The notes: a model not told the origin generated them from the letters alone. A DNA stretch of 64,000 nt from Lachnospiraceae bacterium (GCA_016281605.1 JAEEJA010000059.1:25990-89989), one strand, 5' to 3'. Counted from the first letter of the stretch, positions 48,398 through 58,266 are shown. Numbers and translations: made by a program.

Positions 48398-48462
48398 CTC
48401 AGTCGGAGTTTAAGCTCCTGACTGCAAGAGTTGCTTCACAACTCTACAAACACTCCGCGAGT
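48394..48462. repeat. Repeat end copy followed by two further hairpins
   Basis: TTAACTCAGTCGGAG (48394-48408) equals the right-end sequence of the 12953-13051 element in reverse complement. It folds with CTCCTGACTG (48415-48424). AGAGTTG/CAACTCT (48427-48445) and ACTC/GAGT (48452-48462) form two more stems. It fills the space between the LUD-protein stop and the next gene and may end transcription. Confidence 0.55.
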
Positions 48463-48513
48463 CTTTACAAAAAAACTTATACATTTTTAAATACTTAACT
48501 TTGGAGAATAAAT

Positions 48514-50019
48514 ATGCTTAACTTTCCAAGCGATTTCCTAAGCGAGATGAAAGAGCTTTTGGGAGCGGATTTTGATACATTTGTGGAAGTACTAAACACA
48601 AAAGCTTCTTATGGTCTTAGGATTAATTCATTAAAAAAAGTAGATTTTGATACATTGAAAAAAGATTTAAACCTAAAAAAAGATATACCTTGGGCGAGTG
48701 ATGCTTATTATGCTGATAAGGACCGTACTCCGGGTAAATCCATATGGCATGAAGGCGGAGCGATTTACATACAGGATCCGGGAGCTTGTCTCCCGGCTTC
48801 TCTTTTGTCGCCAAAACCCGGAGATATATGCTTGGATCTTTGCAGCGCACCGGGTGGAAAAGCAACACAGATGGCTATTTTAATGAAAGACAGTGGCATG
48901 TTACTTTCCAATGAAATAGTTCCTAAGAGAGCTACTGTGCTGTCTCAGAATATAGAGCGTATGGGGCTTTCTAATGTTTTAGTTTCTTCTTGCGCGCCGG
49001 ATGAACTAAGTGAAAGATTTGTCGAATATTTTGATAAAATAATGGTAGATGCGCCCTGCTCCGGTGAAGGAATGTTTAGGAAAAATCCTGAAGCCTTAAA
49101 TGAGTGGAGTAGAGAAAATGTGCACATGTGTGCAGAAAGACAAAAGGAAATATTAGATCATGCATTTATGATGCTTAGAAAAGGAGGAGTGCTTTGTTAT
49201 TCCACCTGTACATTTTCAAGGGAAGAGGATGAAGCTATAGCAGAATGGGTGCTTTCTAAGTATGATGATATAGATGTAATTCCTGTTAAGGAAACTGATT
49301 TTTATAAGAATTTATCTTATGATTTTTGTGAAACCGGATTATCCTATGGAATATCAGAAGATGAAAAAGTGAAGAATTCATGTATCAGAGTATGGCCGCA
49401 TAAAGTTGATGCAGAAGGCCAGTTTGCGGTTCTTTTCAAAAAAAGGGGAGAAGAAAAAAGTAATATAAATCATAAGAAAAATCGTAAAGAAAATACATCA
49501 AATGAATTAAAAAATACTGAGCTTTTTTTACGTGAATTATTAAAGAGTGATTCTAAAAAATTAAAAGAATTATTAAAAGATTTAGATGATAGATTACTTA
49601 TTTTTGGTAATAATTATTATCTTTTGCCCTCTGACATTCCCTCTGACTTTAGATATAAAATTGACGGATTAAAGCTCTTAAGACCGGGTCTTCTTATATG
49701 TGAATGTGAAAATAAAAAAAATAATAAAAAAAGCAAAAAAAATAATAATCATATAGATTTTAATTCCATGAAACCAGACCATGCATTATCAAGATATCTT
49801 GATGAGTCTGATATTAACTATGTAAGGCTGGATTCGAGTGATGCATCTGACTATATAGGCGGGCAGAGTGTGATTTTAAAAGAGAATCCATCATTTAATA
49901 AAGGGTACTGCGTATGCACATATCATGGACTAAGCCTTGGGTTTGCAAAGCTAAGTAATAATGCTCTTAAAAATCATTATCCAAAGGGATTGAGAAAATT
50001 AAATTATCATTATGAATGA
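48514..50019 (+). CDS. RsmF/NOL1-NOP2-Sun family rRNA m5C methyltransferase
   Basis: This SAM-dependent cytosine-C5 methyltransferase probably acts on 16S rRNA. The SAM site is CLDLCSAPGGKATQMA (about 108-123). The two catalytic Cys motifs are DAPCSGEGMFRKN and CYSTCTFSREEDE. A C-terminal PUA-like RNA-binding part (about 400-501) follows a Lys/Asn-rich linker (about 310-345 and 405-425). The 501-residue length fits the RsmF type with its C-terminal extension. It is the only gene between the repeat at 48394 and the secA leader. Confidence 0.9.
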   Translation: MLNFPSDFLSEMKELLGADFDTFVEVLNTKASYGLRINSLKKVDFDTLKKDLNLKKDIPWASDAYYADKDRTPGKSIWHEGGAIYIQDPGACLPASLLSPKPGDICLDLCSAPGGKATQMAILMKDSGMLLSNEIVPKRATVLSQNIERMGLSNVLVSSCAPDELSERFVEYFDKIMVDAPCSGEGMFRKNPEALNEWSRENVHMCAERQKEILDHAFMMLRKGGVLCYSTCTFSREEDEAIAEWVLSKYDDIDVIPVKETDFYKNLSYDFCETGLSYGISEDEKVKNSCIRVWPHKVDAEGQFAVLFKKRGEEKSNINHKKNRKENTSNELKNTELFLRELLKSDSKKLKELLKDLDDRLLIFGNNYYLLPSDIPSDFRYKIDGLKLLRPGLLICECENKKNNKKSKKNNNHIDFNSMKPDHALSRYLDESDINYVRLDSSDASDYIGGQSVILKENPSFNKGYCVCTYHGLSLGFAKLSNNALKNHYPKGLRKLNYHYE

Positions 50020-50062
50020 AAATAAAAGCCGGGTTAAGTAATGCTAAAAAGTGATATTTTAC

Positions 50063-50091
50063 TTGTCATCAGTTACGATTAATGTTATACT
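50063..50091 (+). promoter_or_regulatory. Putative secA promoter
   Basis: TTGTCA (50063-50068), a 17-base spacer and TATACT (50086-50091) lie about 235 bases before the secA start, which implies a long leader. Confidence 0.5.
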
Positions 50092-50092
50092 T

Positions 50093-50131
50093 TAGCTTGT
50101 TTTGTATTTATAATTAATACAAGACAAGCTA
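50093..50131 (+). terminator. 16-bp hairpin TAGCTTGT.../...ACAAGCTA
   Basis: Two 16-base arms (50093-50108 and 50116-50131) pair with one G-U around TATAATT, followed by TTTATTTGTT. It may end the methyltransferase transcript, or be the first stem of the secA leader, since the secA promoter would start transcription inside it. Confidence 0.55.
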
Positions 50132-50191
50132 TTTATTTGTTATATTAACATTGAAAGTGCAGTTGTTTGTATTTTTGGAATGGAGATAATA

Positions 50192-50313
50192 GTGTGAAAA
50201 ATCACGCTGATGCGATGATTTTTCACACCGCTATTTGTGCCGAACCCAAATAGCTAATAATCCGACACGAGAATTTGAGATTCTCGTGCGGTGCCTCACA
50301 CTATGTGTTCGGC
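50192..50313 (+). promoter_or_regulatory. Structured secA leader (three nested hairpins and a possible long-range pairing)
   Basis: Stem 1 is GTGTGAAAAATCA (50192-50204) with TGATTTTTCACAC (50216-50228), perfect over 13 bp, plus an inner CGC/GCG. Stem 2 is CTATTTG/CAAATAG (50231-50253). Stem 3 is CACGAGAAT/ATTCTCGTG (50266-50288). The loop of stem 2 holds GCCGAAC (50239-50245), the exact complement of GTTCGGC (50307-50313), which ends three bases before the secA GGAGG (50316-50320). Confidence 0.5.
50194..50253 (+). CDS. Possible 19-residue leader peptide upstream of secA
   Basis: GTG 50194 lies seven bases after GGAGA (50182-50186) and opens a 19-codon frame (MKNHADAMIFHTAICAEPK) ending at TAG 50251-50253. 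It runs through stems 1 and 2 of the secA leader, so a ribosome on it would open them. It is too short to rank as certain and could be chance. Confidence 0.25.
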   Translation: MKNHADAMIFHTAICAEPK

Positions 50314-50325
50314 GTGGAGGTTATT

Positions 50326-52896
50326 ATGAATTTATTTGATAAGGTGTTTGGAACTCACAGTCAGCATGAAGTAAAGAGAATACTTCCTATAGTTGAGAAA
50401 ATCGAATCATACGATGAAGAGTATCAGGCTCTCAGTGACGAAGAGTTACAGGCTAAGACTCCGGAGTTTAAAGAAAGACTCGCTAATGGTGAGACATTGG
50501 ATGATATACTGCCGGAAGCTTATGCAACAGTAAGAGAAGCAGCAAGTCGTGTACTTGGCATGAAACACTTTCACGTTCAGCTTATAGGTGGTGTCATCCT
50601 TCATCAGGGACGTATCACTGAGATGAGAACAGGTGAAGGTAAAACTCTTGTTGCAACACTACCATCATACTTAAATGCCCTTGAAGGAGAAGGTGTTCAT
50701 GTAGTAACCGTTAACGATTACCTTGCAAAGCGTGACGCGGAGTGGATGGGAAAGGTTCATGAATTCTTAGGTCTTTCTGTTGGTGTTATCCTTACTACCA
50801 TGGATAATGATGAGAGAAGACAGGCATATGGCTGTGATATTACCTACGGAACTAATAATGAATTCGGTTTCGATTATCTTCGTGATAATATGGTTATATA
50901 TAAAGAAAAGCTTGTTCAGAGATCTCTTCACTATGCTATCATCGACGAGGTTGACTCGGTACTTATAGACGAGGCTCGTACACCTCTTATCATATCAGGC
51001 CAAAGCGGAAAGTCTACAAAGCTTTATGAAGCCTGCGATATATTTGTTCGTCAGCTTACTCGCGGAACTCAAAAAGAGATGTCAAAAATGGACTACATTA
51101 TGAATGAAGAGGAAGAGGAAACAGGCGATTATGTAGTTGATGAGAAGGATAAAAACGCAAACCTTACAGCGGATGGTGTTAAGAAAGCAGAGAGATTCTT
51201 CTCAGTTGAAAATTTAGCAGATCCAGAAAACTTAGAATTGCAGCATAATATCAATCTTGCACTGAGAGCTCATTCCCTGTTTACAAAGGATAAGGATTAT
51301 GTAGTTCAGGACAATGAAGTTCTTATAGTAGATGACTTTACAGGACGTATCCTTCCGGGAAGAAGATACTCTGACGGACTTCATCAGGCAATAGAAGCAA
51401 AGGAGCATGTAAAGGTTAATCGTGAATCTAAGACACTTGCAACTATTACATTCCAGAACTTCTTCAATAAATATGATAAAAAATCAGGTATGACAGGTAC
51501 TGCCCTTACAGAAGAGAAGGAGTTCCGTGATATCTACGGTATGGATGTTATCGAAGTCCCTACAAACCTTCCTGTTAAGCGTAAGGATTTGGACGACGCT
51601 GTATTTAAGAGTAAGAATGAGAAGTTTGCAGCAGTTGTAAATGAGATAATAGCAGCTCATGAAACAGGACAGCCTGTGCTTGTAGGTACTATAAATATTG
51701 ATACCTCCGAGTATCTAAGTTCACTTCTTCAGAAAAAGAAGGTTCCTCATAAGGTCCTCAATGCAAAGTTCCATGAGCTTGAAGCTGAAATCGTAGCAGA
51801 TGCAGGTCAAATGGGTGCTGTTACAATCGCAACCAACATGGCAGGTCGTGGTACTGATATTAAGCTTGGCGAAGGCGTTACAGAGCTTGGTGGACTCAAG
51901 ATAATCGGTACAGAGAGACATGAATCAAGGCGTATCGATAATCAGCTCCGTGGTCGTGCAGGAAGACAGGGAGATCCGGGAGAATCCAGATTCTACATAT
52001 CTCTTGAAGATGATCTCATGAGACTTTTCGGTTCTGACAGATATAAGAGAGTATTTGATGCGCTTCCTGACGGAGAGCAGATAGAGCATAAGATGCTTTC
52101 AAACGCTATAGAGGGTGCTCAGAAGAAAATCGAAGGAAACAACTTCGGTATCAGAAAGAATCTTCTTGAATTTGACCGTATAAATAACGAACAGAGAGAA
52201 CGTATATACGAAGAAAGACGTAGGGTTCTTGACGGCGAAAACATGCGTGATACCATCTTTAATATGTTAAATGATGTGGTAGAAAGATGTGTAAATACAG
52301 CAATTGGAGATGAGCAAAACTCAGAAGAATGGGATCTTCGCGAATTAAATCATCTTATCAGACCTATAATTCCTATAGAAAAGATTAAGTTTACAGAAGA
52401 AGAACTTAGCGGTATGAGGAAGGATGATCTTCTTCAGGAAGTTAAGGAAAGAGCAGTTAAGGCTTACGAAGAGAAGGAAACAGAGTTTGAAGATGAAGCT
52501 CAGATTCGTGAGGCGGAGAGAGTTATCCTTCTTCGTGTTACCGACATGAACTGGATGAATCACATCGATGACATGGATAAGCTTCGTGAAGGTATAGGTC
52601 TTCAGGCATACGGACAGAGAAATCCTGTTGATGAGTATCACTTTATAGGTCTTGATATGTTTAACTCTATGATGGACAGCATCTACGAAGATACTATTAA
52701 GGCTCTTATGCACCTTCAGGTTGAGCAAAAGGTTGAGCGTGAAGAAGTTGCTAAGGCAAGCGGTACAAATCGTGATGATACAGCTGTCAGACAGCCTAAG
52801 AGGCGTGAAGGAAAGAAGGTTCAGCCCAACGATCCGTGTCCATGTGGAAGTGGAAAGAAGTTCAAGTTCTGTCATGGAAAGTCTGGAGTAAAGTAA
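50326..52896 (+). CDS. secA: Preprotein translocase ATPase SecA
   Basis: This motor drives exported proteins through SecYEG. The 856-residue protein has the DEAD-motor motifs [51 protein letters not shown] and [15 protein letters not shown]. The preprotein-binding and helical-scaffold parts follow. The C-terminal zinc motif is [14 protein letters not shown]. The start is ATG 50326 after GGAGG (50316-50320); the frame extends upstream to 50275 only through the leader hairpins. It is followed by prfB, the usual neighbour in Firmicutes. Confidence 0.97.
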   Translation: MNLFDKVFGTHSQHEVKRILPIVEKIESYDEEYQALSDEELQAKTPEFKERLANGETLDDILPEAYATVREAASRVLGMKHFHVQLIGGVILHQGRITEMRTGEGKTLVATLPSYLNALEGEGVHVVTVNDYLAKRDAEWMGKVHEFLGLSVGVILTTMDNDERRQAYGCDITYGTNNEFGFDYLRDNMVIYKEKLVQRSLHYAIIDEVDSVLIDEARTPLIISGQSGKSTKLYEACDIFVRQLTRGTQKEMSKMDYIMNEEEEETGDYVVDEKDKNANLTADGVKKAERFFSVENLADPENLELQHNINLALRAHSLFTKDKDYVVQDNEVLIVDDFTGRILPGRRYSDGLHQAIEAKEHVKVNRESKTLATITFQNFFNKYDKKSGMTGTALTEEKEFRDIYGMDVIEVPTNLPVKRKDLDDAVFKSKNEKFAAVVNEIIAAHETGQPVLVGTINIDTSEYLSSLLQKKKVPHKVLNAKFHELEAEIVADAGQMGAVTIATNMAGRGTDIKLGEGVTELGGLKIIGTERHESRRIDNQLRGRAGRQGDPGESRFYISLEDDLMRLFGSDRYKRVFDALPDGEQIEHKMLSNAIEGAQKKIEGNNFGIRKNLLEFDRINNEQRERIYEERRRVLDGENMRDTIFNMLNDVVERCVNTAIGDEQNSEEWDLRELNHLIRPIIPIEKIKFTEEELSGMRKDDLLQEVKERAVKAYEEKETEFEDEAQIREAERVILLRVTDMNWMNHIDDMDKLREGIGLQAYGQRNPVDEYHFIGLDMFNSMMDSIYEDTIKALMHLQVEQKVEREEVAKASGTNRDDTAVRQPKRREGKKVQPNDPCPCGSGKKFKFCHGKSGVK

Positions 52897-52973
52897 GCAG
52901 ACAAATATAGATAATACAGTTAATTATAATATATTTATATACATTTTGTTTTGATTTGAAAGGAAGTGATTTA

Positions 52974-54081
52974 ATGGTTGAGTACGATAACTTAAGGTTA
53001 TCGTTAACAAGCTACGATAAACCTTTAATAGAGATGGGGGATTCACTTTGACCTCGCTAATAAGAGCGATAGGATTGAAGAATTAGAAAAGACCATGGAA
53101 GACCCTGGATTCTGGGATGACATGGAAAAGGCAACTGCCATAACTCAGGAGTGTAAGTACCTTAAAAGTATAGTAGAGCGTTTTGAAAATCTAAAAAGTG
53201 AAAGAGACGATCTTCTCGAAATGGTTGATATATACGATTCTGAGGGTGATGCTTCGGAGTTACCTGAGTTTGAAAGACAGTTTGCTCAGTTTGAAGAAAA
53301 GTATGAATCACTTAGGATAGAAACTCTTCTGAGTGGTGAGTATGATAGTGAAAATGCGATTTTAACTCTTCATGCCGGTGCAGGTGGTACAGAAAGTTGC
53401 GACTGGGCTTCCATGCTTTGTCGTATGTATCAGAGATGGGCTGAAAAGAAAGGCTTCTCTGTTGAAATGATAGACTTTTTAGAGGGGGATGAAGCAGGTT
53501 ACAAGTCAGTCACACTTCAGATAAATGGTGAAAATGCCTATGGTTACCTAAAGTCTGAGCATGGTGTACACAGACTTGTGCGTATATCGCCTTTCAATGC
53601 AGCGGGAAAGAGGCAAACTTCATTCGTATCCTGCGATGTTATTCCTGATATAGAAAAGGATATTGACATAGAGGTTAAGGATGATGAAATAAGAATTGAT
53701 ACCTACCGCTCAAGCGGTGCCGGTGGTCAGCATATCAATAAGACATCATCAGCTATACGTATTACCCATTTCCCTACCGGAATTGTTGTAACATGTCAGA
53801 ATGAGAGATCACAGCTGCAAAATAAGAATAAAGCCATGCAGATGCTTAAAGCCAAGCTTCTCCTTATAAAAGAAGAGGAAGACAGAGCTAGAGAGGCGGG
53901 TATACGTGGTGATGAGAAGGAGATAGGCTGGGGAAGTCAGATTCGTTCCTATGTGCTTCAACCTTATACCATGGTTAAGGATCACAGAACCAATGCAGAG
54001 TCAGGTAATGCTCAAAGTGTGCTTGACGGTGATATTGATAAGTTTATCAATGCTTATCTGGCATGGATGAGTCAAAATTAA
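52974..54081 (+). CDS. prfB: Peptide chain release factor 2, with programmed +1 frameshift
   Basis: RF2 reads UGA and UAA stops. The first 25 codons (ATG 52974 to CTT 53046-53048) end at an in-frame TGA (53049-53051). A +1 shift at CTTTGAC continues as DLANKSDRIEELEKTM and joins the long frame, giving 368 residues. A GGGGG (53036-53040) five bases before CTT is the internal Shine-Dalgarno-like stimulator. The specificity tripeptide is SPF (RISPFNAAGKRQTSF) and the catalytic GGQ is in SSGAGGQHINKTSSA. The self-regulating frameshift is standard for bacterial prfB. The gene follows secA by 77 bases. Confidence 0.95.
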
Positions 54082-54157
54082 TAAAGATTGTATAAAAGGC
54101 AACATTAAGTTAAATGTTGAATAATAATCAAAAGTAGTGAAGGAAAGAGTGTAAATT

Positions 54158-55357
54158 ATGATAAATGTTAGTGTTTTAGGTTATGGTACGGTTGGTTCCG
54201 GAGTTGTAGAGATAATAAAGACCAATGCCCCGCTTATAGAGAAGCGTACTGGTAAGAAAATAGGTGTAAAGTACGTTCTTGATTTAAGAACCTTCGAGGG
54301 TGATCCGGTACAGGAAATACTTGTGAATGATTTTGAAATCATTAAGAATGACCCGGATGTAAAAATAGTTGTGGAAACCATGGGTGGTCTACATCCGGCT
54401 TATGAGTTTGTAAAGGCTTCACTTGAGGAAGGTAAGCATGTTTGTACATCTAACAAAGCTCTTGTAGAGGCGTACGGACCGGAGCTCCTTTCGATTGCCA
54501 GAGATAAGAATGTCAATTTTCTTTTTGAAGCTTCTGTAGGAGGCGGAATCCCTATTATCAGACCTCTTCGTGATTGTCTTGCTCAGGAGGATGTACTTGA
54601 GATTTCAGGTATCCTTAACGGAACAACCAATTATATCTTAACAGAGATGACGGAGAATGGAAGTAAGTTTGAAGACGTTCTTAAGGATGCACAGGATAAG
54701 GGGTATGCAGAGAAGGATCCTACAGCAGATGTTGAGGGACACGACGCTGCACGTAAAATTGCAATCCTTACATCCTTGTCTACAGGAAAAACCGTAAAGT
54801 TTGAGGATGTTTATACAGAGGGAATTACCCATATTTCTGATGCAGATGTTTCTTATGCTAAGGCTATGAAGCGTAAGATAAAGATTATGGGAAGTGCTGT
54901 GCAGGTAGGAGAGGATGTTTCCATAAGTGTTACACCGTTTTTACTAAGTAAATCTCATCCCCTTTTCAATATCGATGGGGTTTACAATGCAATCATGGTA
55001 AGAGGAAACATGGTTGAAGATGTTGTATTTACCGGACAGGGAGCAGGAAAGAGTCCGACTGCAAGTGCGGTTGTAAGCGATGTTATTGAGGCAGCGAGAA
55101 ATATTGATAATAATATTTATGTTGAGTGGAGCGAAGAAAAGCTTTCTCTTGCAGATTATAACGAAACAGATCATAAGTATTTTGTCAGAGTATCGGCAGA
55201 TAAGAAGGAAGAAGCGCAAGACGCTTACAAGGTTTCTGAGGAGATAAATGTAGGTATAGATTCAGAGTACGCATTTGTTACTGAGGAAATGAAAGAAAAG
55301 GATTTCAGAGCTGCTAAGGAAAATGTGGCTTGTATAAATTATATAAGGCTTGTATAA
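54158..55357 (+). CDS. hom: Homoserine dehydrogenase
   Basis: It reduces aspartate semialdehyde to homoserine for threonine and methionine synthesis. The Rossmann motif is VSVLGYGTVGSGVVEII. Further motifs are TSNKALVEAYGPEL, EASVGGGIPIIRPL, ISGILNGTTNYIL and KDPTADVEGHDAARKIAIL with the catalytic Asp and Lys. Its 399 residues lack a full C-terminal ACT domain of the longer type. It is the first gene of hom-lysC-lysA. GGAAAG precedes the ATG. Confidence 0.95.
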   Translation: MINVSVLGYGTVGSGVVEIIKTNAPLIEKRTGKKIGVKYVLDLRTFEGDPVQEILVNDFEIIKNDPDVKIVVETMGGLHPAYEFVKASLEEGKHVCTSNKALVEAYGPELLSIARDKNVNFLFEASVGGGIPIIRPLRDCLAQEDVLEISGILNGTTNYILTEMTENGSKFEDVLKDAQDKGYAEKDPTADVEGHDAARKIAILTSLSTGKTVKFEDVYTEGITHISDADVSYAKAMKRKIKIMGSAVQVGEDVSISVTPFLLSKSHPLFNIDGVYNAIMVRGNMVEDVVFTGQGAGKSPTASAVVSDVIEAARNIDNNIYVEWSEEKLSLADYNETDHKYFVRVSADKKEEAQDAYKVSEEINVGIDSEYAFVTEEMKEKDFRAAKENVACINYIRLV

Positions 55358-55379
55358 GCTTAGGAAAGAGGTTTAAAGA

Positions 55380-56585
55380 ATGTTAATAGTCAAGAAGTTT
55401 GGTGGTACATCGGTTGCCAACAAAGAGAGGATTTTTAATGTAGCCCGCAGATGTATAGAGGATTACAAGGCCGGAAATCAGGTTGTAGTTGTTCTTTCAG
55501 CTATGGGTAAGCAGACTGACGTGCTTCTGGATATGGCAAAGGATATAAATCCTAAGGCGAGCAGAAGAGAGATGGATATGCTTCTTACAACAGGTGAGCA
55601 GACCAGTGTAGCTCTTATGGCTATGGCTATGGATAGTCTTGGTGTTCCTGCTGTTTCACTCAATGCATTTCAGGTAGCTATGCACACAACTGCTGATTAT
55701 AGCAATGCAAAGCTCAAGAGAATTGATACAGAAAGGATATATAACGAGCTTGAAAATCGTAAGATAGTTGTTATCACTGGTTTTCAGGGTATAGATAAGT
55801 ATGACGATTATACAACCCTGGGAAGAGGTGGTTCAGACACAACTGCAGTTGCCCTTGCATCAGCACTTCATGCAGATGCTTGTGAGATATATACAGATGT
55901 GGACGGAGTATATACCGCAGATCCAAGAGTTGTACCAAAGGCAAGAAAGTTAGAGGTTATTACCTATGACGAAATGCTTGAATTAGCAAGTCTCGGTGCA
56001 GGTGTTTTACATAACCGTTCAGTAGAGATGGCAAAGAAGTATGGAGTACAGCTTGTAGTACGTTCAAGTTTAAATAAAAACGAAGGTACCATTGTTAAGG
56101 AGGATACTAAGATGGAAAAAATGCTCGTAAGCGGAGTAGCAACCGATAAAAATGTAGTTCAGATTTCAGTTGAAGGACTTGAAAATAAGCCTGGTGTAGC
56201 TTTTAAGCTCTTCCAGCATCTTGCAAATCATAATGTAAACGTAGATATGATTTTACAGTCAGTAGAGCATGGCGGAAAGCAGGATATAAGCTTCACAGTA
56301 ACAGAAGAGGATGCAGATATTGCTCTTGAAACTATTGAAAGACATGCAGAAAGCTCACTTAAGTGCGATACAGTTAATGTAACTCGTGATGTTGCCAAGG
56401 TTTCTGTAGTAGGTGCAGGCATGATGACTCATCCGGGTGTTGCTGCAAAGATGTTCGAAGCACTTTATGATTGTGGTGTAAATATCAGACAGATATCAAC
56501 ATCAGAAATAAGAGTAACTGTACTTATCGATGAAAAGTACGTAGAGACAGCAGCTCAGAATGTACATGAGAAGTTCTCACTTTAA
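55380..56585 (+). CDS. lysC: Aspartate kinase
   Basis: It catalyses the first step of the aspartate pathway. KKFGGTSVANKERI, LTTGEQTSVALMAMA, GFQGIDKYDDYTTLGRGGSDTTAVALA and YTDVDGVYTADPRVV define the kinase domain. Two C-terminal ACT domains (about 265-401) suggest feedback control by lysine or threonine. At 401 residues it is the standard Gram-positive type. The start lies 22 bases after the hom stop, and lysA follows 46 bases later, so lysine and homoserine branches are co-transcribed. Confidence 0.96.
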   Translation: MLIVKKFGGTSVANKERIFNVARRCIEDYKAGNQVVVVLSAMGKQTDVLLDMAKDINPKASRREMDMLLTTGEQTSVALMAMAMDSLGVPAVSLNAFQVAMHTTADYSNAKLKRIDTERIYNELENRKIVVITGFQGIDKYDDYTTLGRGGSDTTAVALASALHADACEIYTDVDGVYTADPRVVPKARKLEVITYDEMLELASLGAGVLHNRSVEMAKKYGVQLVVRSSLNKNEGTIVKEDTKMEKMLVSGVATDKNVVQISVEGLENKPGVAFKLFQHLANHNVNVDMILQSVEHGGKQDISFTVTEEDADIALETIERHAESSLKCDTVNVTRDVAKVSVVGAGMMTHPGVAAKMFEALYDCGVNIRQISTSEIRVTVLIDEKYVETAAQNVHEKFSL

Positions 56586-56631
56586 TTAAAACTAGTAAAG
56601 GCAGCTTTGCCTTATGGAAGGAAAGAATACT

Positions 56632-57894
56632 ATGACAAAGAAACCATTTCTTACAAAAGAAAAGGTTGAGGAGATTGCAAAAACCTATCCAACCCCTTTT
56701 CACATTTATGATGAGAAGCAGATTGTAGAAAATGCACGTAAAATGAATGAGGCTTTCGCATGGAATAAAGGCTTTAGAGAGTATTTCGCAGTAAAGGCCA
56801 CTCCAAATCCTTTTATATTGAAGTTATTACAAAAGGAAGGCTGTGGTGTTGACTGTTCATCTCTTACAGAGCTTATGATGTCTGAAGCATGTGGATTTAA
56901 GGGAAGTGACATCATGTTCTCATCTAATGTCACACCTGCAGCTGAGTATAAGAAGGCTTATGAGCTTGGTGCATACATAAATCTTGATGACATTTCACAC
57001 ATTGATTTCTTAAAAGAGTGTGCAGGAATTCCGGAAACTATCTGTTGTAGATTTAATCCGGGTGGAGTTTTCTCGCTCGGAACCGATATTATGGATAATC
57101 CGGGTGATGCCAAGTATGGTATGACTAAAGAGCAGCTTATAGAAGCATTTAAGAGACTTAAAGAACTTGGTGCATGCCGTTTTGGAATACATTCATTTCT
57201 TGCCAGCAATACCGTAACCAACGAGTATTATCCTATACTTGCGGGAATTCTTTTTGAACTTGCTGTAGAGGTTAAGGAGCAGACCGGTGTTGAGATAGCA
57301 TTTGTAAATCTTTCAGGTGGAGTTGGAATTCCATATCAGCCTGACAAGGAACCAAATGACATCATGGCTATCGGAGAAGGCGTAAGAAAGCAATTTGAAA
57401 AGATTATGGTGCCTAACGGTCTTGGTGATGTAAGTATCTTTACAGAGCTTGGAAGATTCATGCTTGGACCATACGGAGCTCTTGTAACAAAGGTTCTTCA
57501 CGAAAAGAAGATATATAAGGATTACATAGGAGTTGATGCATGTGCCGTAAATCTTATGCGTCCTGCTATGTATGGAGCTTATCATCATATAACAGTTTTA
57601 GGTAAGGAAAATGAGCCCAGTGACCATAAGTATGATGTTACAGGTTCTCTTTGTGAAAATAATGACAAGTTTGCCATTGACAGAATGTTACCAAAGATTG
57701 ATATAGGAGATTATATCTATATACATGATACCGGAGCACACGGTTTTGCTATGGGATACAATTATAACGGTAAGCTTAAGTCAGCTGAGCTTCTCTTAAA
57801 GGAGGATGGCTCGGTTCAGATGATAAGAAGAGCAGAGACTCCTGCAGATTACTTCCGGACATTTGATTTTTGCGATATACTAAAAGGATATTGA
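56632..57894 (+). CDS. lysA: Diaminopimelate decarboxylase
   Basis: This PLP enzyme makes lysine from meso-diaminopimelate. The fold-III decarboxylase motifs are TPFHIYDEKQI, FAVKATPNPFIL with the PLP-binding Lys, NLSGGVGIPYQPD, FTELGRFMLGPYG (PLP phosphate) and VTGSLCENNDKFA with the active-site Cys. It is a 420-residue protein. ATG 56632 follows GGAAGGAAAG; the ATG at 56614 overlaps that site. A strong terminator follows, closing the hom-lysC-lysA operon. Confidence 0.94.
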   Translation: MTKKPFLTKEKVEEIAKTYPTPFHIYDEKQIVENARKMNEAFAWNKGFREYFAVKATPNPFILKLLQKEGCGVDCSSLTELMMSEACGFKGSDIMFSSNVTPAAEYKKAYELGAYINLDDISHIDFLKECAGIPETICCRFNPGGVFSLGTDIMDNPGDAKYGMTKEQLIEAFKRLKELGACRFGIHSFLASNTVTNEYYPILAGILFELAVEVKEQTGVEIAFVNLSGGVGIPYQPDKEPNDIMAIGEGVRKQFEKIMVPNGLGDVSIFTELGRFMLGPYGALVTKVLHEKKIYKDYIGVDACAVNLMRPAMYGAYHHITVLGKENEPSDHKYDVTGSLCENNDKFAIDRMLPKIDIGDYIYIHDTGAHGFAMGYNYNGKLKSAELLLKEDGSVQMIRRAETPADYFRTFDFCDILKGY

Positions 57895-57926
57895 TAAGAT
57901 TTCTGATTATAATATAAGTAAATATA

Positions 57927-57977
57927 AAAAAACACCCTGCAACTCGTGCGTAAGCGCTGAACTGCAGGGTTTTTTGC
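57927..57977 (+). terminator. Rho-independent terminator of the hom-lysC-lysA operon
   Basis: ACCCTGCA (57934-57941) pairs with TGCAGGGT (57963-57970), followed by TTTTT. Confidence 0.8.
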
Positions 57978-57988
57978 TCTAAAAAGCA

Positions 57989-58022
57989 ATTACGCCCGTC
58001 AGGGTATGGGGACGAGCGTAAT
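57989..58022. other. 12-bp hairpin of unknown role
   Basis: ATTACGCCCGTC and GACGAGCGTAAT pair, with one C-A mismatch, around AGGGTATGGG. It lies just after the lysA terminator and has no T-run on the plus strand. Confidence 0.4.
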
Positions 58023-58070
58023 AAAAAGTTTAATAAACTTTAGTAGGAATTACTTAAAACTTATTAGTTT

Positions 58071-58106
58071 GTTAACTATGGCTAACATAGATTAGCATAT
58101 ACTAAC
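58071..58106. promoter_or_regulatory. Two imperfect metalloregulator-like boxes upstream of the feo promoter
   Basis: GTTAA-N6-CTAAC (58071-58086) and ATTAG-N6-CTAAC (58091-58106) each differ by one base from GTTAG-N6-CTAAC. Their starts are 20 bases apart, about two helical turns. Confidence 0.45.
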
Positions 58107-58150
58107 ATATAATGCAAGCTTTTTTTTTTTTAAATTGAAAAAATTTTTTA

Positions 58151-58178
58151 TTGACAAATCCTATATAATCGATATAAT
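58151..58178 (+). promoter_or_regulatory. Sigma-A promoter of the feo operon
   Basis: TTGACA (58151-58156), a 16-base spacer and TATAAT (58173-58178). A degenerate box, GTTAG-N6-ACAAC (58185-58200), covers the expected transcription start. Confidence 0.65.
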
Positions 58179-58233
58179 ATTAATGTTAGTCAGGGACAAC
58201 TTGTGCCTTGAGTAATTTATTTTAATAATAATG

Positions 58234-58249
58234 GTTAGATAAAACTAAC
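58234..58249. promoter_or_regulatory. Perfect palindrome GTTAG-N6-CTAAC, box 1
   Basis: It lies in the feo leader, about 50 bases downstream of the expected transcription start. Confidence 0.55.
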
Positions 58250-58266
58250 TTTTTTTTAAAGCATGA

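Noticed and set aside
50275..50325. In-frame upstream extension of secA from TTG 50275
   Set aside because: It runs through the leader hairpins, has no ribosome site, and the protein start MNLFDKVFG at 50326 behind GGAGG is the family start.
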